DNA of 64,000 nt from Candidatus Binatia bacterium (lineage in GTDB: Bacteria; Desulfobacterota; Binatia; UBA1149; CAITLU01). The notes below the pieces were generated by a model. It searched no databases. It saw only the letters and a list, made by a program, of their open reading frames with translations, and was not told where the DNA came from. Position numbers and translations under genes: made by a program. Every line of letters starts with the position of its first letter. The first letter of the stretch is position 1. The stretch lies in NCBI GenBank assembly GCA_036493895.1, contig DASXOZ010000045.1:1-64000 (forward strand). The letters are read 5' to 3'. Positions 35,292-43,869 of the stretch are shown here, one piece after another.

Positions 35292-36173
35292 CTACGCTCG
35301 AGCGGCGATCTCGCAGATCTCGGCAATGATCGTCGGCCAGGTCCCCACGGGCAGGTCATGGCCCATCCCTTCGATGGAAACGAGCTTCGCGCCCGAAATC
35401 GCGCGGGCACTGGCAACGCCGCATTCGTACGGGACGAGCGGGTCGGCTTTGCCGTGGATGACGACGGTCGGCGCGTTGACGGATGCCAGGCGCGACGTGC
35501 GGTCACCGGAAGCGAGGATCGCGGCAATCTGGCGCGCGACGCCTTCGGGATGGAACCCGCGGTCGAACGAGCGGCCGGCAAAATCGAGGATGCGTGCTTC
35601 GTCGAATGGAAAGCCGGGGCTGCCGATTGCGCGAAAGACCGTGACGGCCCGCGCGAGGTTCGATTCGCGCGTCGCGGCCGGCGGCGTCAGCACGGCGTTC
35701 ATCGCATCCGGGGTCGCCTGCGGAAGTGACGGGTCGCCGGTGGTGGACATGATCGACGTCAGCGAGCGTACCCGCGCCGGCATCTCGATGGCCATCGTCT
35801 GCGCGATCATGCCGCCCATCGACGCGCCGACGATGTGCGCGCTGCGGATCCCGAGCGAGTCGAGCAGCCCGGCGGCGTCGGCGGCCATGTCGCTCAGCGT
35901 ATACGGTGCGTCGACGGGAGCGCCCGTCATCTGCGCCATGATCAGCGCACCGAGATCGGGGGCGCCCGCGTCGGCGAGGCACGTAGACGCCCCGACGTCG
36001 CGGTTGTCGAAGCGCGTGACGTGAAACCCGCGCGACGCAAGCTCGCGGCAGAACGCATCGTCCCAAAGAATCATCTGGGCACCGAGGCCCATGATCAGCA
36101 GCAGCGGCGGATTGCCCGGCTCGCCGAAGCTTTCGTATTCGATTTCGACTCCGTTGGAGGCAGTGCGCGGCAT
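35292..36173 (-). CDS. Alpha/beta hydrolase
   Basis: 293 residues with a Shine-Dalgarno AAGGAG before the ATG. LLIMGLGAQM forms the oxyanion region, GASMGG is the nucleophile elbow (S118), IHGKADPLVP gives the acid Asp and EGMGHDLP the catalytic His. The cap region after the elbow is about 90 residues. The sequence is of the general esterase/haloperoxidase-like class; the substrate is unknown. It lies downstream of the GST gene on the same strand, 46 bp away, so they may be co-transcribed. Confidence 0.9.
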   Translation of the reverse strand: MPRTASNGVEIEYESFGEPGNPPLLLIMGLGAQMILWDDAFCRELASRGFHVTRFDNRDVGASTCLADAGAPDLGALIMAQMTGAPVDAPYTLSDMAADAAGLLDSLGIRSAHIVGASMGGMIAQTMAIEMPARVRSLTSIMSTTGDPSLPQATPDAMNAVLTPPAATRESNLARAVTVFRAIGSPGFPFDEARILDFAGRSFDRGFHPEGVARQIAAILASGDRTSRLASVNAPTVVIHGKADPLVPYECGVASARAISGAKLVSIEGMGHDLPVGTWPTIIAEICEIAARA

Positions 36174-36219
36174 TGCGGTCTCCTTCTTCAGCTCCAGCGC
36201 GGTTCCTGCGGTGCGCCGG

Positions 36220-37005
36220 TCAGAACGTCATCGGAAGCTTGAGGTAGCTGCGGTAGATGCGGTCGCGGTGCTCGAGCAGCGCGGGGTCCAGCGCCGCCGC
36301 CACGACGGGACCGACTGCCGAATACCAGCGGCGAAGGTTGTCCGGAAGCGGACAATCGGCCCCGGCAAGCGGCGCAAGCATCACGGTGAATGCTGCCCAG
36401 TAGATGTCCAGTGCGGTCAGCGACGAGCCGACGAGGAAGTCCCTGCCGGCAGCCCTCTGGCGTCCGAGCTGGGCAGAGAAGGCGACGAGGATCGATGCGA
36501 CGCGGGCCGGGGCAGCGGCGGCGACCTCGGCCGAGTAGCCGTAACGGGCGCCGAGCACTTCTCCCGCGCGGCGGCCCTGTTCGGGCGCGCCCGGCGCGAC
36601 CAGGGAGTCGATCATCATCAGGCGCCGCGACCAGCCGAGCCCGTGCTCACCGCAGATCTCGCGGGCAAGACCGAACATCAGCGCCCGCTCCAAGGCGTCG
36701 GCCGGGACGAGGGACGGCTCGGGCGCCACGCGCTCGGCAAGAAACAGGATCTCGGCCCAGCCGCTGCGCGGCGGCTCGTCGTCGCACATGGCGACGGGGG
36801 CGTTGGCGTGGCCGGTCCATTCGACCAGCTCTTCGTTCGCCATCGTCGCGTACTGGGCCACCGCAGCGTACGGAATCGATTTGACGTGAAGAATGCTCTT
36901 GGCGGCTTCGCCCCAGGGTCCGGGCACGCCGGCCGACAGCACCAGGCGAAGACCGCGACGGCTTCGCGCATCGGCGACACTCAGGTACTCGAACGCAGTC
37001 TGCAC
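36220..37005 (-). CDS. Glutathione S-transferase-like protein
   Basis: From a GTG at 37005 the protein has 261 residues; in-frame starts further upstream would add unlikely Arg/Pro-rich sequence and cross the divergent gene. The N-terminal thioredoxin-like domain includes LRLVLSAGVPGPWGEAAKSIL and NAPVAMCDDEPPRSGWAEIL, the latter in the place of the glutathione-binding cis-Pro and Ser segment. The C-terminal helical domain contains LTALDIYWAAF, typical of GSTs. The active-site Ser/Cys/Tyr is not obvious. The role is uncertain: detoxification, isomerisation or a non-enzymatic GST fold. Confidence 0.7.
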   Translation of the reverse strand: MQTAFEYLSVADARSRRGLRLVLSAGVPGPWGEAAKSILHVKSIPYAAVAQYATMANEELVEWTGHANAPVAMCDDEPPRSGWAEILFLAERVAPEPSLVPADALERALMFGLAREICGEHGLGWSRRLMMIDSLVAPGAPEQGRRAGEVLGARYGYSAEVAAAAPARVASILVAFSAQLGRQRAAGRDFLVGSSLTALDIYWAAFTVMLAPLAGADCPLPDNLRRWYSAVGPVVAAALDPALLEHRDRIYRSYLKLPMTF

Positions 37006-37150
37006 AGGTGCTGTGCGATACCTCCGGGACGATCGATTGCCAACACTGCAGCGTCCGGGCGCCAAGATTGACAGGCAGGGGGCTGGCCCCCATGATAATC
37101 GGACCTTGCGGGGCGGCACGGGCCTCGGCAACGGCAAAAAGGAGACGTCA

Positions 37151-38020
37151 ATGAACCGGACCATTCTGCCTCGGCTGCTCATCTCGGGGCTCGTCGTCGC
37201 CTGGGGTGCGAGCGCCCGCGTTGCGGCCGCCGATCCTGGAGCGTCGCCTTCCAACGAATACCATCTGCCGCTGCGCACGGCTGTCACCTTCGTCACCGAC
37301 GCGGAGACGTCGCCAGGCATCTGGGCCCAGGTCGGAACGGCCTACGGCGCCGAGAAAGACAACGCGACACCGCAGCCCGTCGAGCATGTCTTCGACACGA
37401 CACTGCTGTTCGCGTACGGGCAGGAGAAGTGGGAAGTCGGCAGCGTTCTGCCGATCTTCGACTCGAGCAACCATGCCGGGCGCGGGCTGCACAACACGCA
37501 CGATGGGATCGGCGACCTTGCGTTCTGGGGCAAGTTCCTGCCGGTGAGAAACGAGCACATCACTGCAGGTGGAGGCCTCGGAATCACGACGCCGACGGGC
37601 ACCCATTCGTTCGGCAGCACCAATGTCGGCTTCGAGCCGTTCGTCACTGCTGCCGAACCGGTCGGCCCGGTCAGCATCCGTGAGCATCTCGGCTACCAGA
37701 CGTACACCGACAACCACGACGACAGCCTGATGTACTCCCTGGCGGCGCTGTATCCCTACTCGTCGGTCGTCGGGTTCCGCGCCGAGCTCGTCGGCCAGCA
37801 TGGCTTCGACCACGGACAGGTCGCGGACCCGATCGGGGCGTTCCCGTCGACGTGGCGCCGCGGCTCCGACCCTGTCAGCATCCTGCCGGGCATCGACCTG
37901 CAGGGTGTCGAAGCGGGCTGGGAGATCCTGATGCGCATTACCGGCGGCGGCGGCCTCACCAAGGCAGCGCCCGACTACCAGTTCGGCTTCAGCCTGGTCT
38001 TCGCCAAGATCATGCAGTGA
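37151..38020 (+). CDS. Predicted outer-membrane beta-barrel (phenol-degradation MetA-like family)
   Basis: 289 residues with Shine-Dalgarno GGAG, 8 nt before the ATG. A signal peptide ends near residue 27 (ARVAAADP). The remainder alternates short beta strands and loops (WEVGSVLPIF; GIGDLAFWGKFLP; ITAGGGLGITTPTG; YQFGFSLVFAKIMQ). This resembles the transporter-like barrels annotated as MetA-pathway of phenol degradation. The name is by similarity and does not establish function. It ends at a strong hairpin. Confidence 0.65.
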   Translation: MNRTILPRLLISGLVVAWGASARVAAADPGASPSNEYHLPLRTAVTFVTDAETSPGIWAQVGTAYGAEKDNATPQPVEHVFDTTLLFAYGQEKWEVGSVLPIFDSSNHAGRGLHNTHDGIGDLAFWGKFLPVRNEHITAGGGLGITTPTGTHSFGSTNVGFEPFVTAAEPVGPVSIREHLGYQTYTDNHDDSLMYSLAALYPYSSVVGFRAELVGQHGFDHGQVADPIGAFPSTWRRGSDPVSILPGIDLQGVEAGWEILMRITGGGGLTKAAPDYQFGFSLVFAKIMQ

Positions 38021-38024
38021 GCGC

Positions 38025-38062
38025 GCTGCGGGAATCGCGCCCACCGGCGCGATTCCCGCAGC
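38025..38062. terminator. Hairpin between outer-membrane protein and acyl-CoA dehydrogenase genes
   Basis: A perfect 17-bp stem, GCTGCGGGAATCGCGCC pairing with GGCGCGATTCCCGCAGC, closes a CACC loop four bases after the stop codon. There is no T-run, but the stem lies between convergent genes and is probably a terminator. Confidence 0.75.
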
Positions 38063-38151
38063 CCTCTGCGCGCCACTTCCCTCTCGCTTTCCCCCGCTTC
38101 TCCCGCCTCGCATCGCAGCGCGATTCGCCGCTTGCTCACGGCCGCGCCGCG

Positions 38152-39402
38152 TCAGCCTGCCGATTTCCCGCCCATGAATCCGAACAGCGTGCCGGCCACG
38201 CGGCGGATCTGAATCTCTTCGGAGCCCTCGGTGATGCGATATCGCCGGTGATGGCGATAGATGTGCTCGAACGGCTTGTGGCGGGTGTAGCCGATGCCGC
38301 CGTGGGTCTGGATCGCCTGGTCCGCAGCATTGCAGACTAGACGATTGGCGCGATAGTTGGCCATCGACACGAGATGGCTCACATCCATGTGGTGCCCGTG
38401 GTCCAGGTGCCACGCCGTCTTGTAGACGAGCCCGCGCACCATCTCGCACTCGGTGTGCAACTCGGCCAGCGGCCACTGGATCGCCTGGTTGACGGCGAGA
38501 GGTTTCCCCCACGTCCTGCGCTCGCGCGCGTATTTGACCGACTCGTCGATGCAGTACTGCGCCGCGCCTACGCCGGATGCCGCCTGGCGAATGCGGTTCT
38601 CGTGCACGAAGTGCTGGGCGAGGTCGAGCCCCTCGCCTTCGACGTGCAGGATCGCCGACGGCGGCACGCGCACGTCCGAGAACGTCACGTCGGGATGGTC
38701 GGACGGCATGTTGAACGTCCACCACATGAACTCGACCTTGACACCGGGAAGCTCGGTGGGGACGACGAAGCACGTGATGCCGCGCGCGTCGCCGGGATTG
38801 CCGGACGTGCGCGCGAACACGAGGTCGTGCGTGGCGTGGTGCATGCCCGTGTTGAAGCGCTTGGTGCCGCGGATCACCCAGTCGTCGCCGTCGCGGTGCG
38901 CCGTCGTCTCGAGCCAGGTGGCGTCCGAGCCGTGGTTCGGCTCGGTAAGGCCGAAGGCGACCCGCTTTTTGCCGGTGATCATGTCCTCGAGGAACTCGGC
39001 TTTTTGCGCGGACGTCCCGAACGCATCGATCATGTGCACGACGGGAAAGTTGCCGACGATGGAGCTTTCGTTCTGCAGGTCGTTGTGGAGGCCGAGGCCT
39101 TTTGCGGCCAGGTGCTCGCGAATGACCGCCATCGCAAGGTTGCTGCCCCCGCTGCCGCCGAGGTGGCGAGGAAGCGCAAAACGCAGGTGCCCTGCCCTGT
39201 CGGCGCGCCGGCGCATCTCGGCCAGCAGCGCTTCCCATTCGCTGCGCGGCCGGCCGTCGTTGTCCCAGTCGGTGCGCGCGTGCTCGCGGCGATGGTCGAA
39301 GTACTGGATGTTCTCGCGTTCGAGCGGCTTGATCTCGCGCTCGATGAAATCGTCGAGCTCGGCCAGCTTGGCGCGGATGTCGGCGGGGACCTGGAAGTCC
39401 AT
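38152..39402 (-). CDS. Acyl-CoA dehydrogenase (ACAD10/11-like)
   Basis: 416 residues with AAAGGAG before the ATG. The family order is clear: N-terminal helical domain, FGLTEPNHGSDATWL (FAD/substrate segment), a beta domain with FARTSGNPGDARGITCFVV, and a C-terminal helical domain with the conserved IQTHGGIGYTRH and ITEGSEEIQIRR. The Glu in ITEGS is at the position of the catalytic base. The NHGSDATWLETTA segment resembles the ACAD10/11 group. It introduces a double bond into an acyl-CoA with electron transfer to ETF. It is a single gene here, with 240 bp of non-coding sequence before the next gene. Confidence 0.92.
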   Translation of the reverse strand: MDFQVPADIRAKLAELDDFIEREIKPLERENIQYFDHRREHARTDWDNDGRPRSEWEALLAEMRRRADRAGHLRFALPRHLGGSGGSNLAMAVIREHLAAKGLGLHNDLQNESSIVGNFPVVHMIDAFGTSAQKAEFLEDMITGKKRVAFGLTEPNHGSDATWLETTAHRDGDDWVIRGTKRFNTGMHHATHDLVFARTSGNPGDARGITCFVVPTELPGVKVEFMWWTFNMPSDHPDVTFSDVRVPPSAILHVEGEGLDLAQHFVHENRIRQAASGVGAAQYCIDESVKYARERRTWGKPLAVNQAIQWPLAELHTECEMVRGLVYKTAWHLDHGHHMDVSHLVSMANYRANRLVCNAADQAIQTHGGIGYTRHKPFEHIYRHHRRYRITEGSEEIQIRRVAGTLFGFMGGKSAG

Positions 39403-39643
39403 GAAGTTCGTGCTCCTTTCGATCTAGCCGCAGCAGCCGCGCGACGGCCGCCGGAGACGATCCGGGATCGCGAAGTGACCCGGATCGCAAACCTGCCGCC
39501 GCGGTCCCTTGTCATGATCGAGTCGATTCATTCCACCTCGTCCAGCGCCGGCGCGCCCCAGATCTTCCGGCTCTGCGCCTGCCACGGACAGCGAGACCGG
39601 GGCGCCGCGAGGAACTTCCCGCGGCGCCCCGCGCGACGCTTTT

Positions 39644-41062
39644 TCAGTCCTCGGGAATCGCCCAGCGGCGCGGGTCGACCGCGAAAACGCGCCCGCGCAT
39701 CGCGCGGCCTTCGCTTCGCCCTTGCGCATTTTCGAGCGCGCGCTCGCGAAGAAGGCGCATCGCCGCGCGGTCGTCGGCGTATCGGCCGTCGCAGGCTGCA
39801 ACCGCCGCGCGGCCTGCGTCGTGCTCGTCCAGGTGCTCGGCGAACAGCGCACGGCGCAGGCCTCCGGCCACGCCAGCGTCCCACGTCGTCACGTTGAGCT
39901 CGGTATCGTCGTAAAACGAGCGGAACATCGCGTTGGCCGAGCCGATCGTCGCCCACTCGTCGTCGATGACCGCGACCTTGGCGTGCACGTAGATGTCCTC
40001 GTGCGAGCCGTCGTCGTGCGAAGAGCCGAGCGCGGCCATCAAGAAGCGCTCATGGCGCGCCAGCTCCTCGATCATCGCAAACAGCGGCGCCGCCTTGGGA
40101 TGACGCCTGGCGCGCGCGATCTCAGGCATCGCGCGGCCGGGAACGACGACGGTGACCTCGACGCCGCGCTCGAGCGCAGCATCCAGGCTCGGCACGAGCA
40201 TCGGGCACAGCAGGATCTGGTTCTCGATGTAGATCGTGCGCTCGGCTGCCGCGACGGCCGTCAGGTACTGCTCGAAAATGCTCGTCTCGCCGCCCGCGAT
40301 CGCCAGCGCCGCGGCGCGCGGTGCGGCGGCGTCGCGGCGGTAGGCACCGCTGCGAACGGTACGCGCGACCTGCACGATGCTCGATCCCCGCTCCGGCGAC
40401 GCCTCGGCCGGAACCTCGAGATCGTCTGCCCGCTGCAACGACGGAAACGAGCCGTACGGCGCTTCCCTTTCGCTGGCCTCGTTCCAGCGCTGTACGAAGT
40501 TGTGATGCACGTCGCTTGCCGACGGCCCGCGAAGCTCGGCGTAGACGTCGTGTACGCTGTCGCCGCGATTCCCTTCGCCGGCCGGATGGCGCGGCGACAC
40601 CAGCGAGTCACGGTCGAGGTTGATGCCGCCGACGAACGCGACTTCCCGTTCGGCTCCGGCGTCGACGAGCCAGCTCTTCTGGTGGTGGCAGTAGCCGCGC
40701 AGGCGGTCCCAGCGCGCGAGCACGTGTGGAGCGCGTTCGGCAAGGATGCGAAAGTTCTGCTCGCCGGCCGGAAAGTGCGAAGAGTCGGCGATCATCGTTT
40801 CGATCTCGGGCTCGCTCCAGAACAGGACGCGCACGTCGAGGCCGCGCGCGGCCGCGCGCTCGAGCACGTCGAAGAACGAGCCGCGCCCGTCGGGAAATTC
40901 AAGATCCTGCTCGAGAAAGGCGACGGTCACCCACACGCTGGAGACGGCCGCATCGACGGCCGCAAGGATCGCGCGAAACGCGGGAAGGCCGTCGATCAGG
41001 GGCCGGACGAGATTGCCGCCGCGAACCGGGTAGGAGCAGGCCGTTGCCGCCGGAATCCGCAT
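39644..41062 (-). CDS. Phospholipase D-family protein (cardiolipin synthase-like)
   Basis: 472 residues with two HKD motifs: H127-Q-K129-SWLV-D134 and H360-A-K362-VAVI-D367, the latter followed by EWATIGSANAMFRS as in cardiolipin synthases. No N-terminal transmembrane helices or signal peptide are seen, so it is probably cytoplasmic or peripheral. Members hydrolyse or transfer phosphatidyl groups. The two motifs and spacing fit the PLD superfamily; the substrate is uncertain. Confidence 0.9.
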   Translation of the reverse strand: MRIPAATACSYPVRGGNLVRPLIDGLPAFRAILAAVDAAVSSVWVTVAFLEQDLEFPDGRGSFFDVLERAAARGLDVRVLFWSEPEIETMIADSSHFPAGEQNFRILAERAPHVLARWDRLRGYCHHQKSWLVDAGAEREVAFVGGINLDRDSLVSPRHPAGEGNRGDSVHDVYAELRGPSASDVHHNFVQRWNEASEREAPYGSFPSLQRADDLEVPAEASPERGSSIVQVARTVRSGAYRRDAAAPRAAALAIAGGETSIFEQYLTAVAAAERTIYIENQILLCPMLVPSLDAALERGVEVTVVVPGRAMPEIARARRHPKAAPLFAMIEELARHERFLMAALGSSHDDGSHEDIYVHAKVAVIDDEWATIGSANAMFRSFYDDTELNVTTWDAGVAGGLRRALFAEHLDEHDAGRAAVAACDGRYADDRAAMRLLRERALENAQGRSEGRAMRGRVFAVDPRRWAIPED

Positions 41063-41157
41063 CGCCGGGAAGCTAGCACGGGCACGCGGCGGGCGGCATC
41101 ATCGAAGCAGTCCCGCCGCGGCTTCGGATGCCGCACCGCGCGACGCGGAGGTTTTTC

Positions 41158-41985
41158 ATGCTCGCATTTCGATCGCGCTCGTTCCCGGTTGAGGCGACAA
41201 CGATTGCCGTTGTCTTCGCGTTGTTCGCAGGCGCCACGGCCCGGGCCGACAGCTTCGACCCGGCCCACGCCCGCCTCGTCGACCTGACGCACCCGTTCGG
41301 GCCGAGCACGGTGTACTGGCCGACGACGCCGTCGGGCTTCGGCTACGCATTCCTCAGCAACGGCAAGCAGCCCGGAGGCTGGTACTACGCTGCCGGCGCT
41401 TTCCAGGCTCCCGAGCACGGAGGCACCCACATGGATGCTCCGAGCCATTTCAAGGAAGGCGGTACCACCGCCGACCAGGTCGCGCTTTCGCACCTCATCG
41501 CACCGGTCGTCGTCCTCGACGTGACCTCGGCCGTCGCGGCGGACCCCGACTACGAAATCACGCCGATCGACGTGATGTCGTACGAAACGCGGTACGGCCC
41601 GATTCCTCGCGGCGCCATCGCGCTGGCCTACACGGGCTGGAGCAAACGCTGGCCCGACAAGAAGGAGTACCTCGGCGACGACACGCCGGGGGAAGCCGAC
41701 AACCTCCACTTTCCGGGATTCGGCGCCGAAGCGGCCAAGATGCTCGTCGAAGTGCGCGGCGTCGCGGCCATCGGGCTGGACACCGCGTCGATGGATCCGG
41801 GAAAATCGCAGGAGTTCCCCGTTCACCAGCTCACCGCAGCAGCCGGTGTGCCGGGATTCGAGAACCTGACGAACCTCGACCAGGTGCCGGCGCGCGGGGC
41901 ATGGCTGCTGGCGCTGCCGATGAAGATCGAAGGAGGGACCGGCGGGCCGCTGCGCGCGGTCGCGATGATTCCCGAAGGCAAGTAG
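41158..41985 (+). CDS. Secreted cyclase-family metal-dependent hydrolase
   Basis: The ATG at 41158 is 6 nt behind GGAGG; an earlier ATG at 41128 has no such site. The 275-residue precursor has a signal peptide ending at ATARA (residue 30). The family metal-binding motif reads HGGTHMDAPSHF (H87, H91, D93, H97), preceded by LVDLTHPFGP. This is the fold of kynurenine formamidase and related amide or ester hydrolases. A secreted form implies an extracellular small-molecule substrate. The gene is convergent with the hydroxylase gene 6 bp away. Confidence 0.9.
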   Translation: MLAFRSRSFPVEATTIAVVFALFAGATARADSFDPAHARLVDLTHPFGPSTVYWPTTPSGFGYAFLSNGKQPGGWYYAAGAFQAPEHGGTHMDAPSHFKEGGTTADQVALSHLIAPVVVLDVTSAVAADPDYEITPIDVMSYETRYGPIPRGAIALAYTGWSKRWPDKKEYLGDDTPGEADNLHFPGFGAEAAKMLVEVRGVAAIGLDTASMDPGKSQEFPVHQLTAAAGVPGFENLTNLDQVPARGAWLLALPMKIEGGTGGPLRAVAMIPEGK

Positions 41986-41991
41986 CGCGCT

Positions 41992-42906
41992 TCAGGCGGC
42001 CGCTTGCAGCGCGTCGACGTCTGGTGCCTCGCTCGAGGCGGCAGCCGCCGCGCGAAGCTGGCGCGACGTGAGCGTCGTGCCGTCGGGACTCCAGCCCGGC
42101 GATGCAAAGAGATAGCCGGACACTTCGCGAATGCCGCGTGCGCGGCGAACGTCGGCCGCGATCGCGCGAAACTCGTGCATCGCGATGTCCAGCAGGCGGA
42201 ACGTGCGGATGTTCTTCGTAAGTCCGTAGCGCACCGGCGCGCGCTCGGGCTCGAACGTCCCGAACAGCTTGTCCCAGACGATGAAGACGCCGCCGTGGTT
42301 GCGATCGAGGTACTCGATGTTCGTGCCGTGATGCACGCGGTGGTGCGAGGCCGTGTTGAAAACCATCTCGAGCCATCCGATGCGATCGACGAGCTCGGTG
42401 TGGATCCAGTACTGGTAAAGCGTGTTGACGGCCTCCAGCGCGAAGATCATCACCGGATCGATGCCGGCAAGCGCCAGCGGCCAATAGAACGGCATGCTCG
42501 TGAGCGGCGTCGTCCACGACTGGCGAAGCGCGGTCGACAGGTTGTAGCGCTCGCTCGAATGGTGGTTGACGTGCGCGGCCCAAAGGATGCGCACGTCGTG
42601 CGAAGCGCGGTGGAACCAGTAGTACGCGAAGTCCACTGCGACGAACGCGATCAGCCACGCCTGCCAGGCCTGCCAGCCTGCTGCATCCAGGTGCCACGGC
42701 GCAAGGCGCGAGAAGTACGTCAGCAATGCGAACTGCAGCAGGCCGGCGACCGAGTTGATGAGCACGTTGACGATGCCCATCGCGATGCTCGCGCGGGTGT
42801 CGCGTACCTCGTACCCGCGCATTTCAGGATGACCGCGCAGGATCGCGGCCTCGAGGAGCATCGTGACGATGAAGACAGGAATGGCGGCGACTTCGAGGCC
42901 TGTCAT
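41992..42906 (-). CDS. Sterol desaturase/fatty acid hydroxylase-family membrane di-iron enzyme
   Basis: 304 residues with several transmembrane helices and the expected His clusters: HRASH (H99, H103), HVNHHS (H112, H115, H116) and HHRVHHG, with a further NHGG. These ligate two irons in this superfamily. The segment TALRQSWTTPL and the order of boxes fit hydroxylases or desaturases acting on lipids. Its start overlaps the stop of the TetR gene by 4 bp, so it is probably co-transcribed with and controlled by that repressor. Confidence 0.9.
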   Translation of the reverse strand: MTGLEVAAIPVFIVTMLLEAAILRGHPEMRGYEVRDTRASIAMGIVNVLINSVAGLLQFALLTYFSRLAPWHLDAAGWQAWQAWLIAFVAVDFAYYWFHRASHDVRILWAAHVNHHSSERYNLSTALRQSWTTPLTSMPFYWPLALAGIDPVMIFALEAVNTLYQYWIHTELVDRIGWLEMVFNTASHHRVHHGTNIEYLDRNHGGVFIVWDKLFGTFEPERAPVRYGLTKNIRTFRLLDIAMHEFRAIAADVRRARGIREVSGYLFASPGWSPDGTTLTSRQLRAAAAASSEAPDVDALQAAA

Positions 42907-43592
42907 TTCGGCTCCTGGGCGTCGGTCTTGCGCGCGCGGCGCGGCGTCACGCTGCCGAGCACGCGTCGGCGGCGCGCAGAGGCGGCATCGGTGGCGAGCT
43001 TCTCGATCAGCGTGGTGAGCGCGCCCTGCGAGGGATCTTCGCCGTAGAGACCGCGTGCGACCGCCATGCCGACCATCGCGTGCAGCAGCAGGTCCAGCGT
43101 GAGGTGGAAGCGCTCGTCACCGGCGGCTTCGGGGAAGTAGAGGCGCGCAAGACCGATCACGTTGTCCCGGTGGGCTGCCGCTACAGGAACGAGGCTCTCG
43201 CGAAGCTCGGCGTCGGTGCGCGCGGCGGCGTAGAGGTCGAGCACCGCGAAGTGGCGCGGGTCCATGCAGCTGGCCTGCAGCAGGCCGACAGCGCGGGCGG
43301 GGCTCCGTTGGCCGGCGCCGAGGGCAGCGAAGGCGCGGCGGTAGTCCTCGGTAAGCCCGGCAAAGACGTGGGCGACGGCAGCGGCGACCAGGCAGGCCCG
43401 GCTCGGGAAATGATGGAGCTGGGCCCCGCGCGACACGCCGGCCCGGTCGGCGACGGTCGTCGTGTGGAAACCCTGGTAGCCGCCGTCGATCAGGCACTCG
43501 ACGGCCGCGTCCAGCAGGGCCTTGCGCGTCGTGGCGCTGCGCTCCTCCTGGGTGCGGTGGACCCGGGGAGCCGACGCGGTGGCGGGCGGCAT
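42903..43592 (-). CDS. TetR-family transcriptional regulator
   Basis: 229 residues. The N-terminal HTH (about 18-65) reads RSATTRKALLDAAVECLIDGG and then TTTVADRAGVSRGAQLHHF, the classic TetR recognition helix. The C-terminal ligand-binding domain is all-helical and ends in a basic tail. It overlaps the downstream lipid hydroxylase gene. A near-perfect inverted repeat 25 bp upstream is a good candidate for its own operator. A lipid or sterol-like inducer is inference from the neighbour. Confidence 0.93.
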   Translation of the reverse strand: MPPATASAPRVHRTQEERSATTRKALLDAAVECLIDGGYQGFHTTTVADRAGVSRGAQLHHFPSRACLVAAAVAHVFAGLTEDYRRAFAALGAGQRSPARAVGLLQASCMDPRHFAVLDLYAAARTDAELRESLVPVAAAHRDNVIGLARLYFPEAAGDERFHLTLDLLLHAMVGMAVARGLYGEDPSQGALTTLIEKLATDAASARRRRVLGSVTPRRARKTDAQEPK

Positions 43593-43616
43593 GGGACGGG
43601 ACTCTAAGGCAAAAAT

Positions 43617-43640
43617 AACAAACAGTCAAGACTGATTGTT
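43617..43640. promoter_or_regulatory. Candidate TetR operator
   Basis: The arms AACAAACAGTC and GACTGATTGTT are 11-bp inverted repeats with one mismatch, separated by AA. This 24-bp site is 25 bp upstream of the TetR start codon, in a short AT-rich island. Autoregulation of the TetR-hydroxylase unit is inference. Confidence 0.65.
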
Positions 43641-43727
43641 TCCGTGCCGGGGCCCTCCCCGGTCTCGAAAGTCCCGCACGCGCGCCGATCCGAGACCACG
43701 TTTCCCGACGGCCTCTCGCGCCGGAGC

Positions 43728-43822
43728 CATGACATCGATCGCATGATCGTCGTGGCCGCCGCGGCCATGACACTCGTGGCATGAGCAGCGCCGTCGTGGC
43801 CGCGCATGACATGCGTGGCATG
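43728..43822. repeat. Three 18-bp CATGAC-N6-GCATG motifs at 38-39 bp spacing
   Basis: Copies lie at 43728-43745, 43766-43783 and 43805-43822. All begin CATGAC and end with GCATG (GGCATG in the last two). Parts of the intervening sequence (TCGTGGCCG) also recur, so this is a tandem repeat with a unit of about 38 bp. It sits just upstream of the secreted Cys-rich gene and could be a regulatory array. Confidence 0.65.
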
Positions 43823-43869
43823 GACGCGCGCCCCGGTTCTCTCCTACCAACGCGGCGGAGGGAACAACC

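Noticed and set aside
37148..39490. A 780-residue minus-strand frame covering the outer-membrane protein and acyl-CoA dehydrogenase genes
   Set aside because: Shadow frame. The real genes in the other frames have signal peptide, family motifs and ribosome sites, and a terminator hairpin lies inside this frame.
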